Shown here piece by piece: positions 25,056 to 32,933 of a stretch of 33,017 nucleotides of DNA. The stretch covers positions 1-33,017 of the forward strand of contig CALJZN010000097.1 of assembly GCA_937983405.1 (NCBI GenBank), in the 5' to 3' direction. Position numbers and translations under genes: made by a program. The notes under the pieces were generated by a model. It made no database searches. It was given only the letters and a program-made list of their open reading frames with translations, and was not told the DNA's origin. The DNA is from an uncultured Paracoccaceae bacterium (GTDB lineage Bacteria; Pseudomonadota; Alphaproteobacteria; Rhodobacterales; Rhodobacteraceae). How positions within the stretch are numbered: position 1 is the first letter of the stretch; each line of letters opens with the position of its first letter.

Positions 25056-26102
25056 ATGACCGACCGCAGGCCACCCTACCGAATGGCGCTGATCGGCTGC
25101 GGGTTCTTTGCCGAGAAGCACCTTCAGGCCTGGGCGCATCTGGCGCCGCGGGTGGCGATCGCTGCGGTCTGCGATCTCGACCCGGCCAAGGCGCGGGGCG
25201 CCGCGCAGCGTTTCGGCGTGCCCCGGCACGACACCGATGTCGAGACGATGCTGCGCGAGGTCCGCCCCGATTTCGTGGACATCGTCACCACCGCGCCGTC
25301 GCATCTGCCGCTGGTGCAGGCCTGCGCCCGGGCGGGCATTCCGGCGATCGTGCAGAAGCCGCTCGCCCCCGACTGGCAGGACGCCTGCGCCCTGGTCGCG
25401 GCGATGGAGGCCGCCGGCCTGCCGCTGATGGTGCACGAGAACTTCCGCTTCCACAGCACCCTGCGCCGTGCGCTCGCGCTCGTGCGGTCGGGCGCCATCG
25501 GGCGGCCGACCTTCGGCCGCTTCTCGTTCCGCACCGGCTTCGACATCTACGCCGGCCAGCCCTACCTTGCGACCGTCGAGCGGTTCGTCATCCTCGACCT
25601 CGGGATCCATGTCCTCGATGTCGCCCGCGCCTTCCTGGGCGAGGCCGAGGAGGTCTTTTGCCGCACCCAGAGCATCCGGCCCGGCATCGCGGGCGAGGAC
25701 ATGGCGACGATCCTGACCGGGCATGCGGGCGGCGCCACCGGCGTCGTCGAGGCCACCTATGCCAGCCGCCAGCAGCCCGACCCCTTTCCCCAGGTGCTGG
25801 GAATCGTCGAGGGCACCGACGGCGCGATCCGCATCGAGGAGGGCTACCGGCTGCGCGTAGCCTCCGGGGGGCGCAGCTGGGACGAGACCGCCGCCCCCGC
25901 GCCCCTGCCCTGGGGCGAGGAGCCCTGGCTGATCGTGCAGGAAAGCGTCCTCGCGACCCAGACGCACTGGCTCGATTGTCTCGATGCCGGCCGCGCACCC
26001 GACACCTCGGGGCGCGACAACCTGCGCACCTTCGCGCTGGTGGAGGCCGCCTACCAGTCTGCCGCGACGGGCGTTCCGGCGCGCCCCATGCAGTTCGGCT
26101 GA
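25056..26102 (+). CDS. apsD: Gfo/Idh/MocA-family dehydrogenase, probable D-apiose dehydrogenase (ApsD)
   Basis: The 348-residue NAD(P)-dependent enzyme has the Rossmann motif LIGCGFFAEKH (GCGFFA at 14-19), K101 in QKPLA (the EKP-motif lysine), and D181/H185 in ILDLGIHVLDVAR. The segments MVHENFRFHS, FRTGFDIYAGQPYLA and AGEDMATIL fit ApsD sequences as I recall them. ApsD oxidises D-apiose to D-apionolactone, the substrate of ApnL, whose gene is two genes away. That neighbour raises the odds over other sugar dehydrogenases of this large family. ATG 25056 follows gggag. A GntR-type operator lies 110 bases upstream. The gene ends convergently with the Dpp-type operon, 41 bases away. Confidence 0.75.
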   Translation: MTDRRPPYRMALIGCGFFAEKHLQAWAHLAPRVAIAAVCDLDPAKARGAAQRFGVPRHDTDVETMLREVRPDFVDIVTTAPSHLPLVQACARAGIPAIVQKPLAPDWQDACALVAAMEAAGLPLMVHENFRFHSTLRRALALVRSGAIGRPTFGRFSFRTGFDIYAGQPYLATVERFVILDLGIHVLDVARAFLGEAEEVFCRTQSIRPGIAGEDMATILTGHAGGATGVVEATYASRQQPDPFPQVLGIVEGTDGAIRIEEGYRLRVASGGRSWDETAAPAPLPWGEEPWLIVQESVLATQTHWLDCLDAGRAPDTSGRDNLRTFALVEAAYQSAATGVPARPMQFG

Positions 26103-26143
26103 ACCCGGGTCGCCAGGCGCGGCAGGCCGCCGCTGGGAGACGG

Positions 26144-27175
26144 TCAGCGCATCCGGTTCCCGCGGAGATGCAGATCCTCGGCGAAATGGCAGGCGACGAG
26201 ATGCGCCTCCGTCCCGACCGCGCGCAGCGGGGGATCCTTACGGCGGCAGATGTCCTGGGCGTATCGGCAGCGCGGGTGGAAACTGCATCCGGCGGGGCGC
26301 TCTCCCGGATCGGCAACGTCGCCGTCCAGGATGATGGGCCGCAGCGTCGCATCCGGATCGACGCTGGGAATGGCCGACAGCAGCGCCTCCGTGTAGGGGT
26401 GTCGCGGCGCCTCGAACAGGCGCGCCGATGCCGCGATCTCGACCAGCCTTCCGGCGTACATGACCGCGATGCGCTGACACAGGTGCCTGACCACGCCCAG
26501 GTCGTGCGAGACGAAGATGATCGCCAGATCGAGCTTCGCGCTGAGGTCGCGCAGCAGATTGATGATCTGGCCGCGGATCGAGACGTCCAGCGCCGACACC
26601 GCCTCGTCGCAGACCAGCAATCGCGGTCCGACGGCCAGAGCCCGCGCGATGCCGATGCGTTGCCGCTGGCCGCCGCTGAACGCATGTGGATAGCGATGGG
26701 CGTGGCGATGGTCGAGCCCGACATCGTCGAGCAGGCGCAGCACCCGCGCCTTGCGTCGTTCGGCATCCCAGTCGGTCAGGCAGATCATCGGCTCCTCGAC
26801 GATCTGCATGACCGTTCGTCGCGGGTTCAGCGACGAATAGGGATCCTGGAACACCATCTGGGTCTGCGCGAGATAGCGTCGCAGCGCGGCGCCCCGGAGC
26901 TGCGTGACCTCGATGGGCGCTCCGTCCTGCGCTTCGAACGTGATCCGGCCGCCGGTGGCGGAATGCGCGCCGGCGATCATCCGTCCGAGCGTGGTCTTGC
27001 CGCAGCCGCTTTCGCCGACCAGCCCGAACCGTTCGCCGGCCTTCACGGCGAAGGAGACACCATCAACGGCGCGCACAGACCCCCGACTGCGCTTCAGCAG
27101 GCTGCCGCGGATGGGGTAGTGCTTCTTGAGGTCCGTCACCGCCAGCAGGGGCCGGCCGCTTTCGACATGCGCCAT
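26144..27175 (-). CDS. Dpp/Opp-type ABC transporter ATPase, second subunit (DppF-like)
   Basis: The 343-residue ATPase has Walker A GESGCGKTT, Q-loop MVFQDPYSSLNPR, signature FSGGQRQRIGIARAL and Walker B LLVCDEAVSALDVS. Its C-terminal oligopeptide-transporter domain carries the cysteine motif GCSFHPRCRYAQDIC. Walker B has DEA instead of the usual DEP, which is common in DppF. It pairs with the ATPase encoded upstream, three bases away, and closes the five-gene operon. In context the cargo is probably a glycoside or oligosaccharide rather than a peptide. Confidence 0.94.
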   Translation of the reverse strand: MAHVESGRPLLAVTDLKKHYPIRGSLLKRSRGSVRAVDGVSFAVKAGERFGLVGESGCGKTTLGRMIAGAHSATGGRITFEAQDGAPIEVTQLRGAALRRYLAQTQMVFQDPYSSLNPRRTVMQIVEEPMICLTDWDAERRKARVLRLLDDVGLDHRHAHRYPHAFSGGQRQRIGIARALAVGPRLLVCDEAVSALDVSIRGQIINLLRDLSAKLDLAIIFVSHDLGVVRHLCQRIAVMYAGRLVEIAASARLFEAPRHPYTEALLSAIPSVDPDATLRPIILDGDVADPGERPAGCSFHPRCRYAQDICRRKDPPLRAVGTEAHLVACHFAEDLHLRGNRMR

Positions 27176-27178
27176 CGC

Positions 27179-28231
27179 TCAGGCCCTCGACTGGTAGATG
27201 TGGCAGCGCACCTCGCGATCCGGGGCAAGCCGTGTCCGCTCGGGGGCGACCCGGTCGCAGACACCGGGCATGAAGGCGCTGCAGCGCGGGTGAAACGGGC
27301 AACCCGGCACGACCTCGAACGGGTGCGGCACCACCCCCGGAATGGTGGCGACACTGTCCTCGTCGCTCGTCTCGAGGCTCGCGACGGACCGCAGCAAGCC
27401 CTGCGTGTAGGGATGGCGCGGATCCTTCAGGATGTCGCGCACAGGTCCAAGCTCGACGATTTCGCCCCGATACATCACGGCAATGCGGTGGGCGAGCGTG
27501 GCGACCACGCCGAGATCGTGGGTGATGATCAAGATCGACATCCGCAGGCTGTCCTGGAGGGACTGCAGCAGCCGGATCACCTGGGCCTGGATCGTCACGT
27601 CCACCGCCGTGGTCGGCTCGTCGGCGATCAGGAGACGCGGCGCGTTGCCGATCGCCATCGCGATCATCGCCCGTTGGCGCATGCCGCCCGAAAGCTCGAA
27701 CGTGTAGGCGTCGATGCGCTTCTCGGGGTTCGGGATCCCGACGGAGCGCATGAGATCGATCGCCTTCAGCCGTGCCTCGGCCCTGGTCATGGAACCGCCC
27801 AGACGGAGCCGCTCGACGATCTGGTTGCCGATCGTGTGCACCGGGCTCAAGGCGCTCATCGGCTCCTGCATGATCAGCGACATTTCGCGGCGGCGCAGCG
27901 CATTCATCTGCGATGAACGGTCGCCAAGTTCGGTGATCTCGGTCGCCCTGACGGCCCCGTCGGGCAGGCGTTGATGCCATCGGATGCTTCCCCGCGAAAT
28001 CCGCCCCGGGCGCGGGAGGATGCGCAGCATCGCCTGGGACGAGACGCTCTTGCCGCTGCCACTTTCGCCGACGATGCCCAGCGTCTCGCCCTCGCGGATG
28101 GCAAACGAGACGCCGCGCACCGCATGAACCACGCCCTCGCGCGTCGGGAATTCGACGTGCAGGTCCGTCACTTCGACCAGAGTGGAGGCGTCGGCCCGGA
28201 GAGACGGGGTTGCCATGGTCGCTCGCTGCAT
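27179..28231 (-). CDS. Dpp/Opp-type ABC transporter ATPase, first subunit (DppD-like)
   Basis: The 350-residue ATPase has Walker A GESGSGKSV, the EPMSALSPVHTIGNQI segment, signature LSGGMRQRAMIAMAI and Walker B LLIADEPTTAVDVTIQAQ. The C-terminal cysteine motif is GCPFHPRCSAFMPGVC. ATG 28231 shares its A with the stop of the permease before it (TGATG), indicating reinitiation. An internal ATG at 28216 (MATPSLR) is an alternative start. Confidence 0.94.
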   Translation of the reverse strand: MQRATMATPSLRADASTLVEVTDLHVEFPTREGVVHAVRGVSFAIREGETLGIVGESGSGKSVSSQAMLRILPRPGRISRGSIRWHQRLPDGAVRATEITELGDRSSQMNALRRREMSLIMQEPMSALSPVHTIGNQIVERLRLGGSMTRAEARLKAIDLMRSVGIPNPEKRIDAYTFELSGGMRQRAMIAMAIGNAPRLLIADEPTTAVDVTIQAQVIRLLQSLQDSLRMSILIITHDLGVVATLAHRIAVMYRGEIVELGPVRDILKDPRHPYTQGLLRSVASLETSDEDSVATIPGVVPHPFEVVPGCPFHPRCSAFMPGVCDRVAPERTRLAPDREVRCHIYQSRA

Positions 28232-29391
28232 CAACTGGATTTGGCATAGGGGTCGGCGGCATCGCGCAGACCGTCGCCCAGGAAGTTGAAGGCCAGCACG
28301 GTCACGATCAGCACCACACCCGGCAGAAACAGCCAGGGTGCGGCCATCAGCGCTTCCACGCTCTGCGCCTGCTGCAAGAGAACGCCCCAGCTGACCATGG
28401 GCCGCGAAAGCCCGATCCCGAGGAAGCTCAGGGACGTCTCCGCCAGGATGATCGCCGGGATCGCCAGGGTCAGCGTCGCGATGATGTGGCTCGTGAGCGA
28501 CGGGATGAGGTGGACCCTGAGAAGGCGGAACGTGCTGCACCCGCTCAACCTGGCCGCCACGACGAAATCCTCGTTCCTGAGGCTCAGCACCCTGCCGCGC
28601 ACCTCCCGGGCGAGGGTGGTCCAGCCGAGAAGCGACAGGATCAATATGATCGCGAAGTACATCTGAAGCTGGGTCCAGTCGCGCGGCAGTGCCGCCGAGA
28701 GGGACATCCAGAGTGCGATGCCCGGGATAGAGCGCAGAACCTCGATCAGGCGCTGGACGGCATGGTCGATCATGCCCCCGTAATAGCCCGACACGGCCCC
28801 GATCGTGGCCCCCAGGGCGAGCGAGAGCACCACCGCGAGCAGACCGATGAAAAGCGAGATCCGCGCGCCATGGATCGTCTGGCTGAGCACGCAGCGGCCG
28901 GCGCTATCCGTGCCCCACAGAAAGAGTCTCCCGCCGTCCTCGACACCGAAGAGGCGAAGGTTCGACTCGAACAGGCCGAGCACCCTGTAGCTTTCGCCGC
29001 GGGTCAGGAAGACCACCCGGAACCGCGCCTCGGTCTCCGCGTAGACGGCCCGGCCCGTGTTGGGGTCCATCGTGCGGGAAATGCCGTGGACATACAGACG
29101 CGGGACAAGACCGTCGATCTCGACGTGAACCGCCTGGGGCGGCAGGTAGCTCAGCCTGAATTCCCGCCGGCTGGAGGAATACGGCGCAACGAAGTCCGCG
29201 AGGACGGCGACGAGGTAGAGCAACCCGATGAGGAGACCCGAGGCAACGGCCAGGCGGTGGCGAAGGAACCGCCACCAGAACAGCTGCCAGGGTGTGGCCA
29301 CCGAAGCGCGATCTGTCTTGACGGCCACGGGTGCCGCGGCGCCGGAGTCTTCGCCGGCCGGCGCCGGAGGGTCATCCTGCCGACTATTCAT
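28231..29391 (-). CDS. Dpp/Opp-type ABC transporter permease (DppC-like) with enlarged periplasmic loop
   Basis: The 386-residue permease has the DppC marks FVAPYSSS after the first membrane segment, LFLWGTDSAGRCVLSQTIHGARISLFIG, and a C-terminal EAA-type region (AARLSGCSTFRLLRVHLIPS) with WGVLLQQAQS. The region between the first membrane segment and the GTDxxGR motif is roughly 95-100 residues, about twice that of ordinary DppC. It adds a beta-rich stretch (ARFRVVFLTRGESYRVLGLF). ATG 29391 (MNSRQDD) overlaps the other permease by eight bases. Confidence 0.93.
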   Translation of the reverse strand: MNSRQDDPPAPAGEDSGAAAPVAVKTDRASVATPWQLFWWRFLRHRLAVASGLLIGLLYLVAVLADFVAPYSSSRREFRLSYLPPQAVHVEIDGLVPRLYVHGISRTMDPNTGRAVYAETEARFRVVFLTRGESYRVLGLFESNLRLFGVEDGGRLFLWGTDSAGRCVLSQTIHGARISLFIGLLAVVLSLALGATIGAVSGYYGGMIDHAVQRLIEVLRSIPGIALWMSLSAALPRDWTQLQMYFAIILILSLLGWTTLAREVRGRVLSLRNEDFVVAARLSGCSTFRLLRVHLIPSLTSHIIATLTLAIPAIILAETSLSFLGIGLSRPMVSWGVLLQQAQSVEALMAAPWLFLPGVVLIVTVLAFNFLGDGLRDAADPYAKSS

Positions 29392-30379
29392 AGCGGATCC
29401 TCGGGTCGGCAAGCGCAAGCAGGATGTCGGACACAAGGGTTCCGATGATCGTTGCCGCGGCGATCAGCAACACGATCGACCCTGCCAGATACATGTCCTG
29501 ATTGAGCAGCGCGCTCAGGAAGACCGGCCCCACCGTGGGAAGCCCGAGCACGATCGAGACGATGATGGTGGCCCCGAAGAGGTCCGGCAACAGGAAGCCG
29601 ATGGTGCTCAGCAGGGGGTTGATGGCGATCCGCAGCGGATACTTGATCAGCAGCCGCCACTCGGGCACCCCCTTCGCGCGCGCCATCTGGACATAGGGCT
29701 TGTTCAGCTCGTCCAGAAGATTGCTGCGCAGGATCCGTATGACCGATGCCATTCCGGCCGAGCCGATCACGAGCACGGGGATCCATATGTGGCGCAGCAG
29801 GTCGAGAACCCTTGCGACGCTCCATGCCGCCGTCTCCATCTGCGCCGAGAACATGCCGACCGACACCTGGCCGGTCAGGGAATAGGCCGCGAACATGAGG
29901 AACAGCGCGAGCATGAAGTTCGGGATGGCGAGGCCGAGAAACCCCAGGAAGGTCGCCATGTAGTCGATCAGCGAGTAGGGCCGGACGGCGGAATAGAACG
30001 CGATCGGCACGGCGAGCAGATAGATGAAGGCCATGGACGCGAAGATCAGGATCAGCGTGTTTGCCATCAGGCCCCAGATGAAGTCCGAAACATTCCTCAG
30101 CGTGGCGAACGACCAGCCGAAATCGCCCGCAACGACGATCCCGCGGACCCACTTGAAGTACTGCACATAGAGCGGATCGTTGAAGCCGTACTGGTCCTGC
30201 ATGTGCTCGATCTGGCGCTGCATCTCCGGCGTCATCTCTCCGGTGGCGGCCATGATCTGCGAGATATACGTGGTCAGCGCATCCCCCGGCGGGAGGATGA
30301 TGATCGCGAAGCTCACCACGGACACGGCGGCCAGAGTGAGAAGGCCGCTCAGGCTGCGTCTGACGATGAAGCCCAGCAC
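29384..30379 (-). CDS. Dpp/Opp-type ABC transporter permease (DppB-like)
   Basis: The 331-residue membrane protein starts with the typical FIVRRSLSGLLTLAAVSVVSF segment. It shows MQDQYGFNDPLYVQYFKW, the EAA-type loop LNKPYVQMARAKGVPEWRLLIKYPLR, and a C-terminal ILLALADPRIRYE end (ADPRIR is the family's final motif). The start is GTG 30379, preceded by ggaggaaggag. It forms the channel with the DppC-like protein. Confidence 0.95.
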   Translation of the reverse strand: MLGFIVRRSLSGLLTLAAVSVVSFAIIILPPGDALTTYISQIMAATGEMTPEMQRQIEHMQDQYGFNDPLYVQYFKWVRGIVVAGDFGWSFATLRNVSDFIWGLMANTLILIFASMAFIYLLAVPIAFYSAVRPYSLIDYMATFLGFLGLAIPNFMLALFLMFAAYSLTGQVSVGMFSAQMETAAWSVARVLDLLRHIWIPVLVIGSAGMASVIRILRSNLLDELNKPYVQMARAKGVPEWRLLIKYPLRIAINPLLSTIGFLLPDLFGATIIVSIVLGLPTVGPVFLSALLNQDMYLAGSIVLLIAAATIIGTLVSDILLALADPRIRYE

Positions 30380-30416
30380 CGCTCCTTCCTCCTGCCATCC
30401 TTCGATTTCGGTTGCC

Positions 30417-30443
30417 GCGGGGCACGCCGACCGCGTGCCCCGC
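30417..30443 (-). terminator. Intercistronic hairpin after the SBP_bac_5 gene
   Basis: Eleven-base perfect arms gcggggcacgc and gcgtgccccgc surround a five-base loop in the 78-bp gap between the binding-protein stop (30458) and the DppB-like start (30379). There is no T-run. It is the third case here of a hairpin directly behind a binding-protein gene. Confidence 0.6.
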
Positions 30444-30457
30444 TGCCGGTCACGACG

Positions 30458-32449
30458 CTACCGGTTCCAGTACCAGGTTTCGGAGTATTCCGAATGCTGC
30501 GACGGATCGACGTTCAGGCCGTAGGGCGCACCGGGAATGTTCCGCAGATCCTTGTGGGCGACATGGGGACGCACGTCCATGCCGGCCAGCCCGATCACCC
30601 AGAGATTGGCCTTGTGCAGCGCAACGACCTTCTTGAGCAGATCGACCCGTTCTTCCAGCGTTCCGGCCACCTGCGCGGCATCCACCAGCGCGTAGAGCTC
30701 GCGCACGTCGCCCGTCGGTTCCTCTCCCTGGGCTCCGCCCGTCGCATACCAGTTGCTCCACAGAACGCCCCAGCGGTTGTTCGTTCCGCGAGGTCCGGGC
30801 AGGAACAGGTCGGGCCGGTAGAAGTTGGGCTGGAAGCTCCATCCGGCGAGCTGCACCGAGTTGGTCTGGTTGCGTTCGAGGAACAATCCCGACGCCGCGG
30901 GTTGAAGCTGCAGATCGATGCCGATGCGCTTCATGTATTCGGGCAGAAGTTCGAGCGCCTGCACATGGTTGCCCGCCTGATAGTCGAGGATCAGCGTCAG
31001 CCGGTGGCCGTCGGGCCGAAGCCGGAAGCCCGCCGAATCCCGCGCGGTCAGACCCATCGTATCGAGAAGGGCATTGGCCCGGTCGGGATCGAACGCGACG
31101 AAGGCGCTGCACCAGTCCGGATCGTGGATGAACGGATCCTGCGCGGGGACGCAGGCCTGCGAGGCCTGGGAGAACCCGCGGAACCGCGCCTCCGAGGCCT
31201 CCTCGCGGTCGATCGCCAGCGACAGCGCCTGACGGAACCGCACGTCGGCAAAGATGTCCCGCAGCACGGCATCGTCCACCGTGTAGTTGATGTAGATCGA
31301 CACTTCCCCCGGCTTGGCGTTGATGTTGTTGATGATCTGCAACGGCGCCCCGCGCTGGATCGCATCGCGGACGGCGGGGATGTTGTTGCCCCGAACGAAG
31401 GCGACGACGAAATCGAACTGTCCGCCGATCGTGCCCAGAATCACGGACTCGTTGTCGGTGACCTTGGTGGTCGACCATGTGTCGATGTAGGGCAGCTGGT
31501 TGCCCGCCTCGTCGATCTTGTAGAAGTAGGGGTTGCGGCTCCACGCCCAGCGCCCCTCGGCGTCGATCGGCCCGTCGGGCGTCCAGGCCCAGAGGTATGG
31601 GCGGCCGGCGCTGGCGGTGTGGGGCTCGGTCTCGCGTCGATAGAGATCGATCCAGTTCCCGATTCCTGCCGCGCTCACCTTTGCCTCGAGGTCCGCGCTT
31701 GCCACGAAATCGGGATGGAACCGGGACATGTAGTGCTTGGGGTGGTTCACCCAGTTGGTCCAGACCGTGCTGGTTCCCTGCGTCAGGCCGAAGAGAAACA
31801 ACCGGTTCGGCTGGGCGAAGGTGATCCGCAGGGTGCGGCCGTCCAGCGCCTCGAACTGCGCCAGCTGGTTTCCGGGCCGCAGCCAGGCCGGCGTGCCGGG
31901 CATCAGATCCTTGTTCTGGAGAACATGCTGATACCAGAACATGATGTCCTCGGTGGTGAACGGGGTTCCGTCCGACCATTTCACCCCGTCGCGGAGATGG
32001 AAGGTCCAGACGGTGCCATCCTCCGACAGCTCCCAGCGCTCGGCGAGATCCGGTTCGAAGATGCCCGAGTTTCCGCCCTGTTGCCGCACCAGGTCGGCAT
32101 GGGCCAGGCTTCGGGCGACCAGCCACCACCAGGAGAAGTCCCAGAGGTGGGTGCGAACATGGCCGCCGTATTTCCCGATACTCTCATGCGGCACGACGAC
32201 GGCGGGATTGGCGGGAAGCCTGTCGGCGACGGGCGGCAGGTTTCCCGCCGCGACGGCTGCCGCCAGACCCGGGGCCTCGCCGTAGGACGGCCGCGCCTCC
32301 GGGGCATTGTATTGGTAGGGCCGGGCCTGCTGCGCGGCGACCGGATGAAGCATGGGCTCCGAAACCAGAGCCGCCAGGGCGGCGATGCCCCCGGCCAGAA
32401 AACGCCATGCGGCGGCGTATCGGCCAACTCCTTGCGTGGGTTTGGTCAC
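30458..32449 (-). CDS. Extracellular solute-binding protein, family 5 (DppA/OppA type)
   Basis: The 663-residue protein is large for the family, whose classical peptide binders have about 540 residues. A signal peptide covers about residues 1-39 (LAGGIAALAALVSEPMLHPVAA). SBP_bac_5 marks include LAERWELSEDGTVWTFHLRDGVKWSDGTPFTTEDIMFW, DDAVLRDIFADVRFRQALSLAIDR and ANALLDTMGL. The start is GTG 32449 with aaaggaggaggag five bases upstream. Long members of this kind occur, from memory, in importers for plant oligosaccharides. A LacI-type operator 28 bases upstream of the start supports a carbohydrate cargo. Confidence 0.94.
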   Translation of the reverse strand: MTKPTQGVGRYAAAWRFLAGGIAALAALVSEPMLHPVAAQQARPYQYNAPEARPSYGEAPGLAAAVAAGNLPPVADRLPANPAVVVPHESIGKYGGHVRTHLWDFSWWWLVARSLAHADLVRQQGGNSGIFEPDLAERWELSEDGTVWTFHLRDGVKWSDGTPFTTEDIMFWYQHVLQNKDLMPGTPAWLRPGNQLAQFEALDGRTLRITFAQPNRLFLFGLTQGTSTVWTNWVNHPKHYMSRFHPDFVASADLEAKVSAAGIGNWIDLYRRETEPHTASAGRPYLWAWTPDGPIDAEGRWAWSRNPYFYKIDEAGNQLPYIDTWSTTKVTDNESVILGTIGGQFDFVVAFVRGNNIPAVRDAIQRGAPLQIINNINAKPGEVSIYINYTVDDAVLRDIFADVRFRQALSLAIDREEASEARFRGFSQASQACVPAQDPFIHDPDWCSAFVAFDPDRANALLDTMGLTARDSAGFRLRPDGHRLTLILDYQAGNHVQALELLPEYMKRIGIDLQLQPAASGLFLERNQTNSVQLAGWSFQPNFYRPDLFLPGPRGTNNRWGVLWSNWYATGGAQGEEPTGDVRELYALVDAAQVAGTLEERVDLLKKVVALHKANLWVIGLAGMDVRPHVAHKDLRNIPGAPYGLNVDPSQHSEYSETWYWNR

Positions 32450-32477
32450 TCTCCTCCTCCTTTGCGACCGGATGTTC

Positions 32478-32489
32478 GGTAACGTTACC
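32478..32489. promoter_or_regulatory. LacI-type operator in front of the Dpp-type importer operon
   Basis: ggtaacgttacc is a perfect 12-bp palindrome, identical to 16956-16967, and lies 28 bases before the GTG start on the minus strand. It is probably bound by the LacI protein encoded at 15875-16897, about 16 kb away. Confidence 0.75.
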
Positions 32490-32497
32490 TCTTTTTG

Positions 32498-32708
32498 AGA
32501 TAAGCACTACTGTCATCCGTGGAGTGTGTCAATCGCAGACCTGCGCACCGGCCGGAGCCTTTCGATCCTGCATCCCTGCCGGCGGCGTTGCAGCAGAACG
32601 CCCGCCGCGAAGGGGTCCCACAGCGCGTCCGACCAGGTAGGCGGGTGGCCTGGACAAACCCGGGCCGCCCGCGAACGCACGACAGTCTGAACAGCCTGCA
32701 GAACGCGC
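32498..32708. other. Non-coding stretch between importer promoter and IS remnant
   Basis: No convincing gene, promoter or repeat is seen. The open frame that runs through it on the minus strand is read-through from the broken IS481-type gene, and its residues after GCD lack any family pattern. Part of it may be the 3' end of that element. Confidence 0.5.
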
Positions 32709-32879
32709 GTCACATCCCGCGTGATTGCGGACCCGCTTCTCGAACAGTTCGGGCCTTTGGCGCTGCCAGGCCTTGAGGGCGTCGGTTGGTGTTTGATGCT
32801 TCAGGACGGAGTGTGGCAGCTGGCCATTGTAGAGCCGGACGTAGCGCAGGATGGTCTGTTCCAGATCGTTGCCGCTGGC
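32709..32879 (-). pseudogene. C-terminal fragment of an IS481-family transposase
   Basis: About 57 residues match the end of the IS481-type integrase core: LEQTILRYVRLYNGQLPHSV, then TPTDALKAWQRQRPELFEKRV and NHAGCD. The upstream catalytic domain (DDE) is absent. The homology stops at about 32880, where ttgttgcacaac, typical of IS5-type ends, begins. The normal stop codon after the final motif is also missing. It is a dead remnant cut by another element. Confidence 0.75.
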
Positions 32880-32933
32880 GTTGTTGCACAACTCTGACAT
32901 CGGAGGATTCGCATCCTGACTCCAAGCGGTTAG

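Noticed and set aside
24965-27916. 983-codon plus-strand open frame
   Set aside because: It crosses apsD out of frame and three minus-strand genes with full ABC motifs; a GC-driven artefact.
26144-32449. A plain dipeptide importer
   Set aside because: Family membership is right, but the LacI operator, long binding protein and gene context argue for a carbohydrate cargo.
29228-32482. 1084-codon plus-strand open frame
   Set aside because: Antisense to two permeases and the family 5 binding protein; no conserved motif.
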